This document shows positions 41,750 to 49,885 of a stretch of DNA of 49,885 bases, one piece after another. Origin of the DNA: Planctomycetota bacterium (GTDB taxonomy: Bacteria; Planctomycetota; UBA1135); assembly GCA_027020785.1 (NCBI GenBank), contig JALUVI010000074.1, positions 1 through 49,885 on the forward strand. Reading direction: 5' to 3'. The notes under the pieces were generated by a model that worked only from the letters and a program-made list of their open reading frames with translations, was not told where the DNA came from and ran no database searches. Every line of letters starts with the position of its first letter. The stretch's first letter is position 1. Made by a program: the position numbers and the translations under genes.

Positions 41750-44700
41750 ATGCCCCGACGTCTCGCACTCCTCGGATTGGCCCTCGCCGCGATCGCGGCC
41801 GCCCTGCTGTTCCGCCCCGATGCGTCGAGACCGGAACGCGTGGCCCCGGCCACGGAAGGGGCCGCGTCCGCCCCCGGGAGCGGAACGGCTCCCCACCCCA
41901 CGCCCGGAACCCTCGCCGACGTCCCCGCCGCCGAGACGGAGGAGGGCGCGCCGGTCCGTGCCGAGGCCGCCGACCTGCTGCGGCTGCGGGTTCGGGGGCC
42001 GGGCAGCCGACCGGTGGATGCGACGGTCTACCTGCTGCCACGGCTGGCACGGGAGTCCTCCGTCCAGGACGAAGCCGCCCCGAGGGTCGAACGCCGCGAC
42101 GCGCCGGGCGGCCTCCTCGAACTGCCCCGAACCGACGGGGCCGTGGAACTCCTCGCCGCGGGCCCCGAGGGCCGCAGCGGGGTCCTCGCCCTCGACCCCG
42201 ACGACCGTGGGGACGCGGCGCCTCGGGTCGTCGTCCTCGACCGCCCCCACGGACGCGTGGTCCTCCACCTGCGCGACGCCGACGGCGCCCCGATCACGGA
42301 CGGGGTGATCGAGGTCGTCGGATTCCGGGCCGAGACCGACCACCCGCTGGTGCGCGCCGCTGCGGAAGACCGCTTCGCCGCCCTGCCCGCGGTGGACGCG
42401 GGCGGCACCTGGCGGGTGATGCTGCCCGCCGGCAGCTATCGCCTGCGCGCCGAGGACGGGGCCGGGCGCCTCGCCCTCATGGACCTGGGCGTCACGGAGG
42501 GCGCAGAGGTCGAGCGCTCGCTGGTGCTGGGAGCCACCGCCGAACTGGTCGGCCGCGCCGTCGGTCCGGACGGGCGGCCGGCGGCCGAGGCCGAGGTGAT
42601 CGCCTACCCGAGCAACGGCCTCACGACGCCGCGCACCGACCCGACCCTGGTCTGGTTCCAGACCTACGGCACCTTCCCCGAAGGCCCCGGCGTCCCCTTC
42701 GAAGACGGACTGGTGGCCTCCGCCGGCCCCGACGGCCGCTTCCGCCTGCGCGTGCCGGCGGGATGGAAGGCCTACCCGCTGCTCCGCGCCGAAGGACTGC
42801 GCCCCTGGATCGGCCCGACCGTGGAGCTGGAGGGGGGCGCGCGCCACGACCTCGGTACCGTGCGACTGGATGCCGGCGGGCGGCTCCGGGTCCGCGTCCT
42901 CACCGACGGCGCCCCGGCGGCCGGGGCCGCCGTGGGCTGGGAACCGCCCGACTCCCCGCTCCTTCGCCAGCCGCCCACCCGGTCCGCCGACGCGGAGGGC
43001 TGGACCGTGTTCCGCGCCGTCGCCCCCGGACGCGTCCTCGTCCGCGCCGCCCTCCCCGGGCGGGCCCCGGCCGAAGCCGAGGCGCGGGTCGTGGACGACG
43101 AGACCACCGAAGTGGTCCTGGACCTGGAACCCGGCGGGCGCGTGGTCGGCCGCGTGACCCGCTCCGGAGCGCCGGTCGGCGGGGCGAGGGTTCGACTCCT
43201 GCCGCACGATCCGGATTCCTCGCTGCAGTGGCTGCTCGGTGATTCGTCGCGCGGCTTCCGCACCGAGACCGGCGACGACGGCGCGTTCGTCCTCGCCGAC
43301 GTGCCGGCGGGACGCTGGGACCTGATCGCGGGCAGCGACGAGGCCGAGAAGCGGGTGACCGGCCTCCAGGTCACGGCCGGAGTCGACACCCCCGTGGAGG
43401 TGGACCTGGCCGGGGGCGCCGTGCTCACCGTGACCGTCCTCGACGCGGACGACCTGCCCCGGGCCGACGAGGCGGTGTCGGCGGTCCTGACCGAGGTCAA
43501 CGCCAACCGCCAGCTCCGGACCGGCCCCGACGGCCGAGCCGTCTTCCGTGACCTGGAGCCGGGGCTGTGGACCGTGATCCACGTCTCGGGCGCGGATGCC
43601 GCGACCACCGAGGCCGGCGACCTGTCCGGCATCCGGGTCGAGCAGCGCTACGTCCGGCTCGCCGAAGGCGAGCACGCCGAGGTCGTCCTCGGTGGGCGGC
43701 GCGAGACCGCCGACCTGGTGGGGCGCGTCACCTCCGGCGGCGAACCTCGCCCGGGCGCGACCGTGATGGCGATCGGCCCCGGGGGCACGCGCATCGAGCG
43801 CACCGACGCGTCGGGCGGGTTCCGTTTCGCCGACCTCCCCCTGGGCCCCTACCTCCTGATCGTCGCCGCGAACCTGCTCGGCGGCGACCAGTACCAGGAG
43901 AGCGTCGAGCTGGTCGAGGCCGGCGAGACGCGCCACGACGTGGATCTGCCCGAGCGGGGGCTGGAAGTCGTGGTCCGGGACGCGGAGAGCGGTACGCCGC
44001 TCGAGGGAGTGGCCGTGTCGCTGCGCCCGACCGACGGCAGCCACCCTTCGGGAGGCTTGTTCGCGACCACCGACGCCGAGGGAACGGCTCGCTTCTCCTG
44101 GCTCGTCCCCGGCGCCTACGACGTCGTCGCCGGCCCCCTGGCGCTGCCGCTGTTCGGCGGCGAAGGCGGCAACGCCATCCTGCCCGGGGTCGTCGTCGCC
44201 GACGCCCCGGGCACGCAGCGCGTGGAGCTGCGTCTCGGACGGGGCGCCACCCTGCGGGTCCGCGTCCGCACCCCCGACGGCGGCCTGGTGCGCGGCGCCC
44301 ACCTCTTCTTCGAGGACGCCGAAGGACGGCCGCTCAACGTCCTCTCCACGAAGGCGACCAACTCGAAGGGCGTGGCCCAGCTGGAGGGACTTCCGCCCGG
44401 TCCGGGCGTACTCCTGGTCCGCCACCCCGAGCTCGGGCTGGCCCAGGTGCCGGTGCGGCTCACCGAGGACGCCCTGGTGAAGCAGGAGGTCGTCCTCGAT
44501 CCCGGCGGGTTCCTGGAGGTGCAACCCGTCGGCGACGCCAGCGAGCCCCTGCCCGGCGTCTGGGTGGTGGTGCTCGACGAGGACGGACGACCGGTGTCCA
44601 CGCGCTGGTCCCTCGAGGAGACCCAGGAGGTCCGCAATGCGTACCTCTCGGGGACGCCCTACCGGATCGGCCCCCTCGCGCCGGGGACCTACCGGGTGCG

Positions 44701-44797
44701 CCTGGTCCGCCCGGGACGCCCGCCGGTGGACCACGAGGTCGTCCTGCCGTCGGGGACGGAGGTGGAGCGGGTGACGGTGACGTGGCCGGCGGACTGA
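41750..44797 (+). CDS. Large exported carboxypeptidase-regulatory-like repeat protein
   Basis: A 1015-residue protein with an N-terminal anchor or signal (RLALLGLALAAIAAALLF), a Pro/Ala/Thr linker to about residue 75, then eight or more beta-sandwich repeats of the same general type as the protein at 38.4 kb. Examples are ELVGRAVGPDGRPAAEAEVIAY, VVGRVTRSGAPVGGARVRLL, LVGRVTSGGEPRPGATVMAI, LEVVVRDAESGTPLEGVAVSL and LRVRVRTPDGGLVRGAHLFF. No catalytic motif is seen. It follows the M28 peptidase by 34 bases with no promoter-like hexamer, so the two are probably cotranscribed. With the 38.4-kb gene it forms a divergent paralogous pair. The function is unknown; surface attachment is a guess. Confidence 0.8.
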   Translation: MPRRLALLGLALAAIAAALLFRPDASRPERVAPATEGAASAPGSGTAPHPTPGTLADVPAAETEEGAPVRAEAADLLRLRVRGPGSRPVDATVYLLPRLARESSVQDEAAPRVERRDAPGGLLELPRTDGAVELLAAGPEGRSGVLALDPDDRGDAAPRVVVLDRPHGRVVLHLRDADGAPITDGVIEVVGFRAETDHPLVRAAAEDRFAALPAVDAGGTWRVMLPAGSYRLRAEDGAGRLALMDLGVTEGAEVERSLVLGATAELVGRAVGPDGRPAAEAEVIAYPSNGLTTPRTDPTLVWFQTYGTFPEGPGVPFEDGLVASAGPDGRFRLRVPAGWKAYPLLRAEGLRPWIGPTVELEGGARHDLGTVRLDAGGRLRVRVLTDGAPAAGAAVGWEPPDSPLLRQPPTRSADAEGWTVFRAVAPGRVLVRAALPGRAPAEAEARVVDDETTEVVLDLEPGGRVVGRVTRSGAPVGGARVRLLPHDPDSSLQWLLGDSSRGFRTETGDDGAFVLADVPAGRWDLIAGSDEAEKRVTGLQVTAGVDTPVEVDLAGGAVLTVTVLDADDLPRADEAVSAVLTEVNANRQLRTGPDGRAVFRDLEPGLWTVIHVSGADAATTEAGDLSGIRVEQRYVRLAEGEHAEVVLGGRRETADLVGRVTSGGEPRPGATVMAIGPGGTRIERTDASGGFRFADLPLGPYLLIVAANLLGGDQYQESVELVEAGETRHDVDLPERGLEVVVRDAESGTPLEGVAVSLRPTDGSHPSGGLFATTDAEGTARFSWLVPGAYDVVAGPLALPLFGGEGGNAILPGVVVADAPGTQRVELRLGRGATLRVRVRTPDGGLVRGAHLFFEDAEGRPLNVLSTKATNSKGVAQLEGLPPGPGVLLVRHPELGLAQVPVRLTEDALVKQEVVLDPGGFLEVQPVGDASEPLPGVWVVVLDEDGRPVSTRWSLEETQEVRNAYLSGTPYRIGPLAPGTYRVRLVRPGRPPVDHEVVLPSGTEVERVTVTWPAD

Positions 44798-44805
44798 CCC
44801 CCGGG

Positions 44806-44811
44806 TAGCCT
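44806..44811 (+). promoter_or_regulatory. Candidate -10 (TAGCCT) for the EamA transporter gene
   Basis: TAGCCT ends nine bases before GTG 44821. A TGGCCG hexamer stands 17 bases upstream (44783-44788). No Shine-Dalgarno sequence is present. Confidence 0.45.
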
Positions 44812-44820
44812 GCCGCCTCC

Positions 44821-45741
44821 GTGCCCCTCGACCCCCCTCCCTTCCCGCGCGCCGGAGAGGTCTGCGCCCTCGCCAGCGCCGGGGCGTGGGCGGTGGCGTC
44901 GGTGCTGTTCGCCCGCGCGCTGCGCGACCGCAGCGCCGCCGATGCGCTCGGGTTCAAGAACGGGGTCGCGACGCTGGTCCTCGCCGCCGTCGCGCTGCTC
45001 CTCGGGCCCGAGCTCGGCGGCGGCCTGCCGCCCCCGGCGTCGCTCGGCTGGCTCGCCGCCTCCGGAGTCGCCAGTCTCGGCTTCGGCGACCTCCTCTACT
45101 TCGTCGCCCTCTACCGCCTCGGAGTCGCGCCGACCATCATCCTCACCCAGCTGACCCCGGCGCTGACGGCGCTCGGCGCCTGGCCGCTCTACGACCAGCC
45201 CGTCGGCGGGCTCGAAGCCCTCGGCATCCTGCTGGTCGTGGCCGGCGGCGCCTGGAGCCAGCTCGCGCCGACCGGCGCGACGCCCCACCCGCGGCGACGC
45301 TCCGGTCTGTTCGCCGCGCTGGCCTGCACCGTCGCCTGGACGGCGGGCAACCTGATGATGGAGCCCGGGCTGCGCGGCACCGGCGTGGTCACGGCCGGTG
45401 CGACCCGCCTGCTCGCCGCCTTCGCCGCGCTGGTCCTGTTCCTCTTCGTCCGCGGCCGCGGCGCCGACCTACGCCGTGTCTTCCTGCGGCGCGGTTCGTG
45501 GCGCGCCCTCCTCGCGCCGACCCTGATCGGCACCGTCTTCGGCATGGTGCTCTACGCCGCGGGGTTCAAGTGGGCCGAAGCCGGAGTCGCGGCCAGCCTG
45601 TCCAACGCAGTCCCCCTGTTCACCGTGCCCCTCGCCGCCTTCGTGCTGAAGGAGCCGACCCCGCCGCGGCAGTGGCTCGCCGCCGGCGTGGTCGTCGCCG
45701 GTGTCGCCCTGCTCGGGCTGGCGCCGGAATCGCTACCCTGA
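44821..45741 (+). CDS. EamA/DMT-family transporter
   Basis: A 306-residue inner-membrane protein with about ten helices in two EamA repeats. The first repeat is EVCALASAGAWAVASVLFARAL through GGLEALGILLVVAGGAWSQL, and the second is GLFAALACTVAWTAGNLMMEPGL through QWLAAGVVVAGVALLGL. Family landmarks include FGDLLYFVALYRLGVAPTIILTQLTPALTAL and EAGVAASLSNAVPLFTVPLAAFVLKE. Members export amino acids, sugars or other small metabolites; the substrate here is unknown. Start is GTG 44821, after a TAGCCT hexamer. It ends six bases before the biotin carboxylase start, though that gene seems to have its own promoter. Confidence 0.9.
   Translation: MPLDPPPFPRAGEVCALASAGAWAVASVLFARALRDRSAADALGFKNGVATLVLAAVALLLGPELGGGLPPPASLGWLAASGVASLGFGDLLYFVALYRLGVAPTIILTQLTPALTALGAWPLYDQPVGGLEALGILLVVAGGAWSQLAPTGATPHPRRRSGLFAALACTVAWTAGNLMMEPGLRGTGVVTAGATRLLAAFAALVLFLFVRGRGADLRRVFLRRGSWRALLAPTLIGTVFGMVLYAAGFKWAEAGVAASLSNAVPLFTVPLAAFVLKEPTPPRQWLAAGVVVAGVALLGLAPESLP
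45734..45739 (+). promoter_or_regulatory. Candidate -10 (TACCCT) for leaderless biotin carboxylase gene
   Basis: TACCCT overlaps the end of the EamA gene and ends seven bases before ATG 45747. This is the ideal spacing for transcription to start at the A of the start codon. Confidence 0.5.
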
Positions 45742-45746
45742 CCGCC

Positions 45747-47102
45747 ATGTTCCGACGCGTCTTCGTCGCCAACCGAGGGGAGGTCGCCGCCCGCGTGCAG
45801 CGCACCTGCCGCGCACATGGCATCGAGGTGGTCCAGGCCGTGTCCACCGCCGACCGCGCCGCCGGCTTCCCCTACGTGGCCGAGGCCGACGAGGTCGTGG
45901 AGCTCGGTCCGGGGCCGGCCGCGAAGAGCTACCTCGACGTCGCCGCCGTGGTCCAGGCCGCGGTCCAGAGCCGATGCTCGGCGCTGCACCCGGGCTGGGG
46001 CTTCCTCGCCGAGGACCCGCGCTTCGCCGCGCTGTGCCGGGCCCACGGGGTGTGCTTCGTCGGCCCCGATCCCGCGGTGATGGACCTGATGGGCCGCAAG
46101 CTCACCGCACGGCGCGCGGCGCGCGACGCCGGGCTGCCCATCGTGCCGGGTTGCCTGCGCCCGCTCCGCGACGCCGACGAGGCGGCGGCGATGGCGGAGC
46201 AGCTCGGTTGGCCGGTGCTGCTGAAGGCCGACGCCGGCGGCGGCGGACGCGGCATCCGCCGCGCCGACGACGAGGAATCTCTGCGGCGCGGCTTCGTCGA
46301 GGCCGAGCGCGAGGCGCGCTCCGCCTTCGGCCACCCCGAGCTCTACCTGGAGCGCTGCGTGGTCGGCGGCCGCCACGTCGAGTTCCAGGTCCTCGGCGAC
46401 GGGCGCGGGGGCGCGCTGCACCTGGGGGAGCGCGACTGCTCCATCCAGCGCCGCCACCAGAAGCTGGTCGAGGAATCGCCCTGCCCGGCGATGGACGCGG
46501 CGAGCCGTGAGCGCTACGGCGAGCTCTGCACCCGGGCCGCCGCCCGCTGGCGCTACGCCGGAGCCGGGACGATGGAGTTCCTGCGCGCCGACGACGGCGC
46601 ACTCGTGTTCCTCGAGATGAACACGCGGCTCCAGGTCGAACACCCCGTGACCGAGGTCCGCTTCGACGACCTCGACCTGGTCGCCTGGCAGCTGCGGATC
46701 GCCGCCGGATGGGAACTGCCCGACGCGACGGCCCTCGAGCCGCACGGGCACGCCATCGAGGTCCGCGTCAACGCCGAGGACCCGGACGCCGACTTCGCCC
46801 CGTCGCCGGGGACGATCACTGCTTTCGACGTCGGTGGCGAGGGCATCCGGGTGGATACCCACGTCGCCCCGGGAGCGACCATCCCGCCGTTCTACGACTC
46901 GCTCCTGGCCAAGGTCGTCGCGCACGGCCGGGACCGCGAAGAAGCGCGCACCCGCCTGGTCGCGGCGCTGCGCTCGGCCCGCGTGGAGGGCGTGGCGACG
47001 ACCATCCCCCTCCTGGTCCGCATCCTGGAGCACCCCGACTTCGTCGCCGGCGACTACGACACCGGCTGGTTGGAACGGGAGCGGGCCGCCGGACGGCTCT
47101 AG
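45747..47102 (+). CDS. Acyl-CoA carboxylase biotin carboxylase subunit
   Basis: ATP-dependent carboxylation of biotin, 451 residues. It opens with FRRVFVANRGEVAARVQRTCRAHG, then the ATP-grasp domain with VLLKADAGGGGRGIRRADDEESL, YLERCVVGGRHVEFQVLGDGRGGALHLGERDCSIQRRHQKLVEESP, FLEMNTRLQVEHPVTEVRFDDLDLV and HAIEVRVNAEDP. The protein ends after the biotin carboxylase C-terminal domain and lacks a biotinyl domain (no MKM motif), unlike fused MccA/PccA proteins. With the carboxyltransferase at 48044 and the probable carrier at 49783 it makes a three-part acyl-CoA carboxylase. Substrate could be methylcrotonyl-CoA, given the HMG-CoA lyase and hydratase elsewhere in the window. Confidence 0.93.
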   Translation: MFRRVFVANRGEVAARVQRTCRAHGIEVVQAVSTADRAAGFPYVAEADEVVELGPGPAAKSYLDVAAVVQAAVQSRCSALHPGWGFLAEDPRFAALCRAHGVCFVGPDPAVMDLMGRKLTARRAARDAGLPIVPGCLRPLRDADEAAAMAEQLGWPVLLKADAGGGGRGIRRADDEESLRRGFVEAEREARSAFGHPELYLERCVVGGRHVEFQVLGDGRGGALHLGERDCSIQRRHQKLVEESPCPAMDAASRERYGELCTRAAARWRYAGAGTMEFLRADDGALVFLEMNTRLQVEHPVTEVRFDDLDLVAWQLRIAAGWELPDATALEPHGHAIEVRVNAEDPDADFAPSPGTITAFDVGGEGIRVDTHVAPGATIPPFYDSLLAKVVAHGRDREEARTRLVAALRSARVEGVATTIPLLVRILEHPDFVAGDYDTGWLERERAAGRL

Positions 47103-47231
47103 CCCGCGCGAGACGCCCCCAGGCCGCGCCCAGGCCGCGCCGAGGTCGGCCGGCCGGGACGTCGGCCCGCCGCGGCTGCTGGTCGCGCTGACGGCGGGCT
47201 CGAGGGCCTGCCGGGGGCGCGCGGATGACGC

Positions 47232-47237
47232 TAGGGT
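47232..47237 (+). promoter_or_regulatory. Candidate -10 (TAGGGT) for leaderless DUF1579 gene
   Basis: TAGGGT ends seven bases before ATG 47245. The 142-base spacer before the gene also holds a tandem CCAGGCCGCGC pair just after the biotin carboxylase stop. Confidence 0.5.
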
Positions 47238-47244
47238 GGGCAGC

Positions 47245-47979
47245 ATGGAACGCTCCACGATCTCCCTCTTCGGCGCCCTCGCTCTCGGCTTCGCCGCCGG
47301 CGCGCTGTGGCCGGCCAATCCGGCCGACGCGGCCCCGGCTCCCTTGGCGCCCGCGCCCGCCGCCGCGACCGAGACCGCCGCCGCGCCGGGGGGGGCCCCG
47401 TGGCAGGAGCCCGGCGCCGGGCAGGAGGCTCCGACGGCCCCCACGCCCGAGGAGATGCAGGCCTACATGGCCCGGATGATGGAACTCGCCTCGCCCGGCC
47501 CCGAGCACGAAGAACTGGCCCGGATGGTCGGGAACTGGAAGGTCGTCTCGCGCTACCGCATGGCGCCCGACGCCGAATGGCAGGAGAGCGCAGGACGCGC
47601 CCGCGTCCAATCGGCCCTCGGTGGGCGCTGGATCGTCGAGCAGTTCGAGCTGTCCATGGACTTCGGCGGCATGCCGATGGAGATGAAGGGCCTGAACCTC
47701 GTCGGCTACGACCGGCTGCACGAGCGCTACGAGACCCACTGGTCCGACACCTTCTCCACTTGGATGATCCACGCCTACGGCCAGAAGCGGGACGACGGCG
47801 TCTTCGAGTTCCACGGCACGATGTACGATGCCGTGACTCCGGATGGGCGTCCCTACCGCATGACCGTCGAGTCGGTGGACGACGAGCACCAGGTGATGCG
47901 GATGTACGACACCATCCCGCCGTACGGCGAGGTGGAGGTCATGCAGGTGCACTACGAGCGCGTCGCCGAGGACGGCTGA
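47245..47979 (+). CDS. Exported DUF1579 family protein
   Basis: A 244-residue protein with a signal peptide ([19 protein letters not shown]), a long Ala/Pro/Thr linker to about residue 70, and a DUF1579 lipocalin-like beta domain. The domain contains [86 protein letters not shown] and a Met/Val-rich end. The family has no established function; a small-molecule-binding role is possible. It interrupts the carboxylase genes, with its own leaderless-type promoter and a separate promoter for the next gene. Its insertion there may be accidental. Confidence 0.82.
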   Translation: MERSTISLFGALALGFAAGALWPANPADAAPAPLAPAPAAATETAAAPGGAPWQEPGAGQEAPTAPTPEEMQAYMARMMELASPGPEHEELARMVGNWKVVSRYRMAPDAEWQESAGRARVQSALGGRWIVEQFELSMDFGGMPMEMKGLNLVGYDRLHERYETHWSDTFSTWMIHAYGQKRDDGVFEFHGTMYDAVTPDGRPYRMTVESVDDEHQVMRMYDTIPPYGEVEVMQVHYERVAEDG

Positions 47980-48028
47980 TCCCGGGACGCGGCAGCGGGA
48001 CGGCTGGCCGCGACGGGTTCGGCGTTGC

Positions 48029-48034
48029 TAGGCT
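48029..48034 (+). promoter_or_regulatory. Candidate -10 (TAGGCT) for the carboxyltransferase gene
   Basis: TAGGCT ends nine bases before ATG 48044. A TGGCCG hexamer stands 18 bases upstream (48005-48010), as before the EamA gene. No Shine-Dalgarno sequence is seen. Confidence 0.5.
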
Positions 48035-48043
48035 CCGGCGCGC

Positions 48044-49782
<1,739 letters not shown>

Positions 49783-49786
<4 letters not shown>

Positions 49787-49885
49787 GCCTGCCCGCCGAC
49801 CTCCACGCGCTGGCCGAGACCGACGACGAGGGCCGGGTCCGGGTGCTGGCGCCGCGCCCGGGGCTCTGGGTGGACGCGCCGGACG
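49783..49885 (+). CDS. Partial gene, probable biotin carboxyl carrier protein
   Basis: GTG 49783 overlaps the carboxyltransferase stop by four bases and opens a frame to the window end, 34 codons ([18 protein letters not shown], then [15 protein letters not shown]). The [13 protein letters not shown] segment resembles the first strand of a biotinyl/lipoyl domain (V-x-AP-x-PG). The preceding biotin carboxylase lacks a carrier domain, and the carrier gene often comes next in such clusters. The biotinylated MKM motif would lie outside the window, so this is inference. Confidence 0.5.

Overview
This is a very GC-rich, densely packed window of about 50 kb, read as chromosomal DNA of a Gram-negative-type bacterium, most likely a Planctomycetota member or a close relative. 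The pointers are LPS-core type genes (kdsA, a WaaP-like kinase), an outer-membrane beta-barrel protein, a HEAT-repeat protein with the W-x-x-WW tail, secreted carboxypeptidase-regulatory-like proteins, and an FG-GAP secreted protein with a Cys-rich C-terminal domain common in Planctomycetota exoproteins. No tRNA, rRNA, CRISPR array, insertion sequence or phage gene was seen. The taxonomic reading is inference.

Layout. 1-6.9 kb: a small unknown protein, valS (minus), then a diacylglycerol-kinase-family gene, kdsA, carA and a HEAT-repeat protein. 6.9-10.9 kb (minus): pepP-like peptidase, ABC ATPase and NatB-like permease as one operon. 11-17 kb (plus): a DUF481 outer-membrane protein, then a four-gene operon of methyltransferase, solute-binding lipoprotein, DppB and DppC. 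17.3-22.5 kb (minus): purA-uppS-cdsA-phoH-ybeY-sigma factor, mostly overlapping. 22.6-27.5 kb: metallo-beta-lactamase fold protein and MscS channel (minus), a DUF2891 lipoprotein (plus), a membrane-anchored FMN glutamate-synthase domain protein and an HSP20 (minus). 27.6-29.6 kb: an FG-GAP secreted protein, an AT-rich leader, and the decayed tail of a second similar gene. 29.6-35.3 kb (minus): saccharopine-dehydrogenase-like, enoyl-CoA hydratase, HMG-CoA lyase, TerC, glycosyltransferase and WaaP-like kinase. 35.7-38.3 kb (plus): a glutamate dehydrogenase and an overlapping paralogue lacking catalytic residues. 38.4-44.8 kb (plus): two large carboxypeptidase-regulatory-like proteins around an M28 peptidase with a PDZ domain. 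44.8 kb to the end (plus): EamA transporter, biotin carboxylase, a DUF1579 protein, a carboxyltransferase, and the start of a probable biotin carrier gene.

Three things stand out. First, two intergenic elements (16994-17228 and 35323-35569) share conserved ends that form the same ungapped 21-position helix. The helix holds a conserved internal loop and compensatory changes, and its G-U wobbles are consistent only with transcription of the plus strand. This looks like an undescribed structured RNA family. Second, many first-in-unit genes have a TANNNT hexamer ending 5-9 bases before the start codon and no Shine-Dalgarno sequence, so leaderless transcription seems common. Third, the GDH paralogue appears to be a pseudo-enzyme, and may be a regulatory subunit like Thermus GdhA. 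Leucine-breakdown genes (HMG-CoA lyase, hydratase, carboxylase) lie on either side of it.
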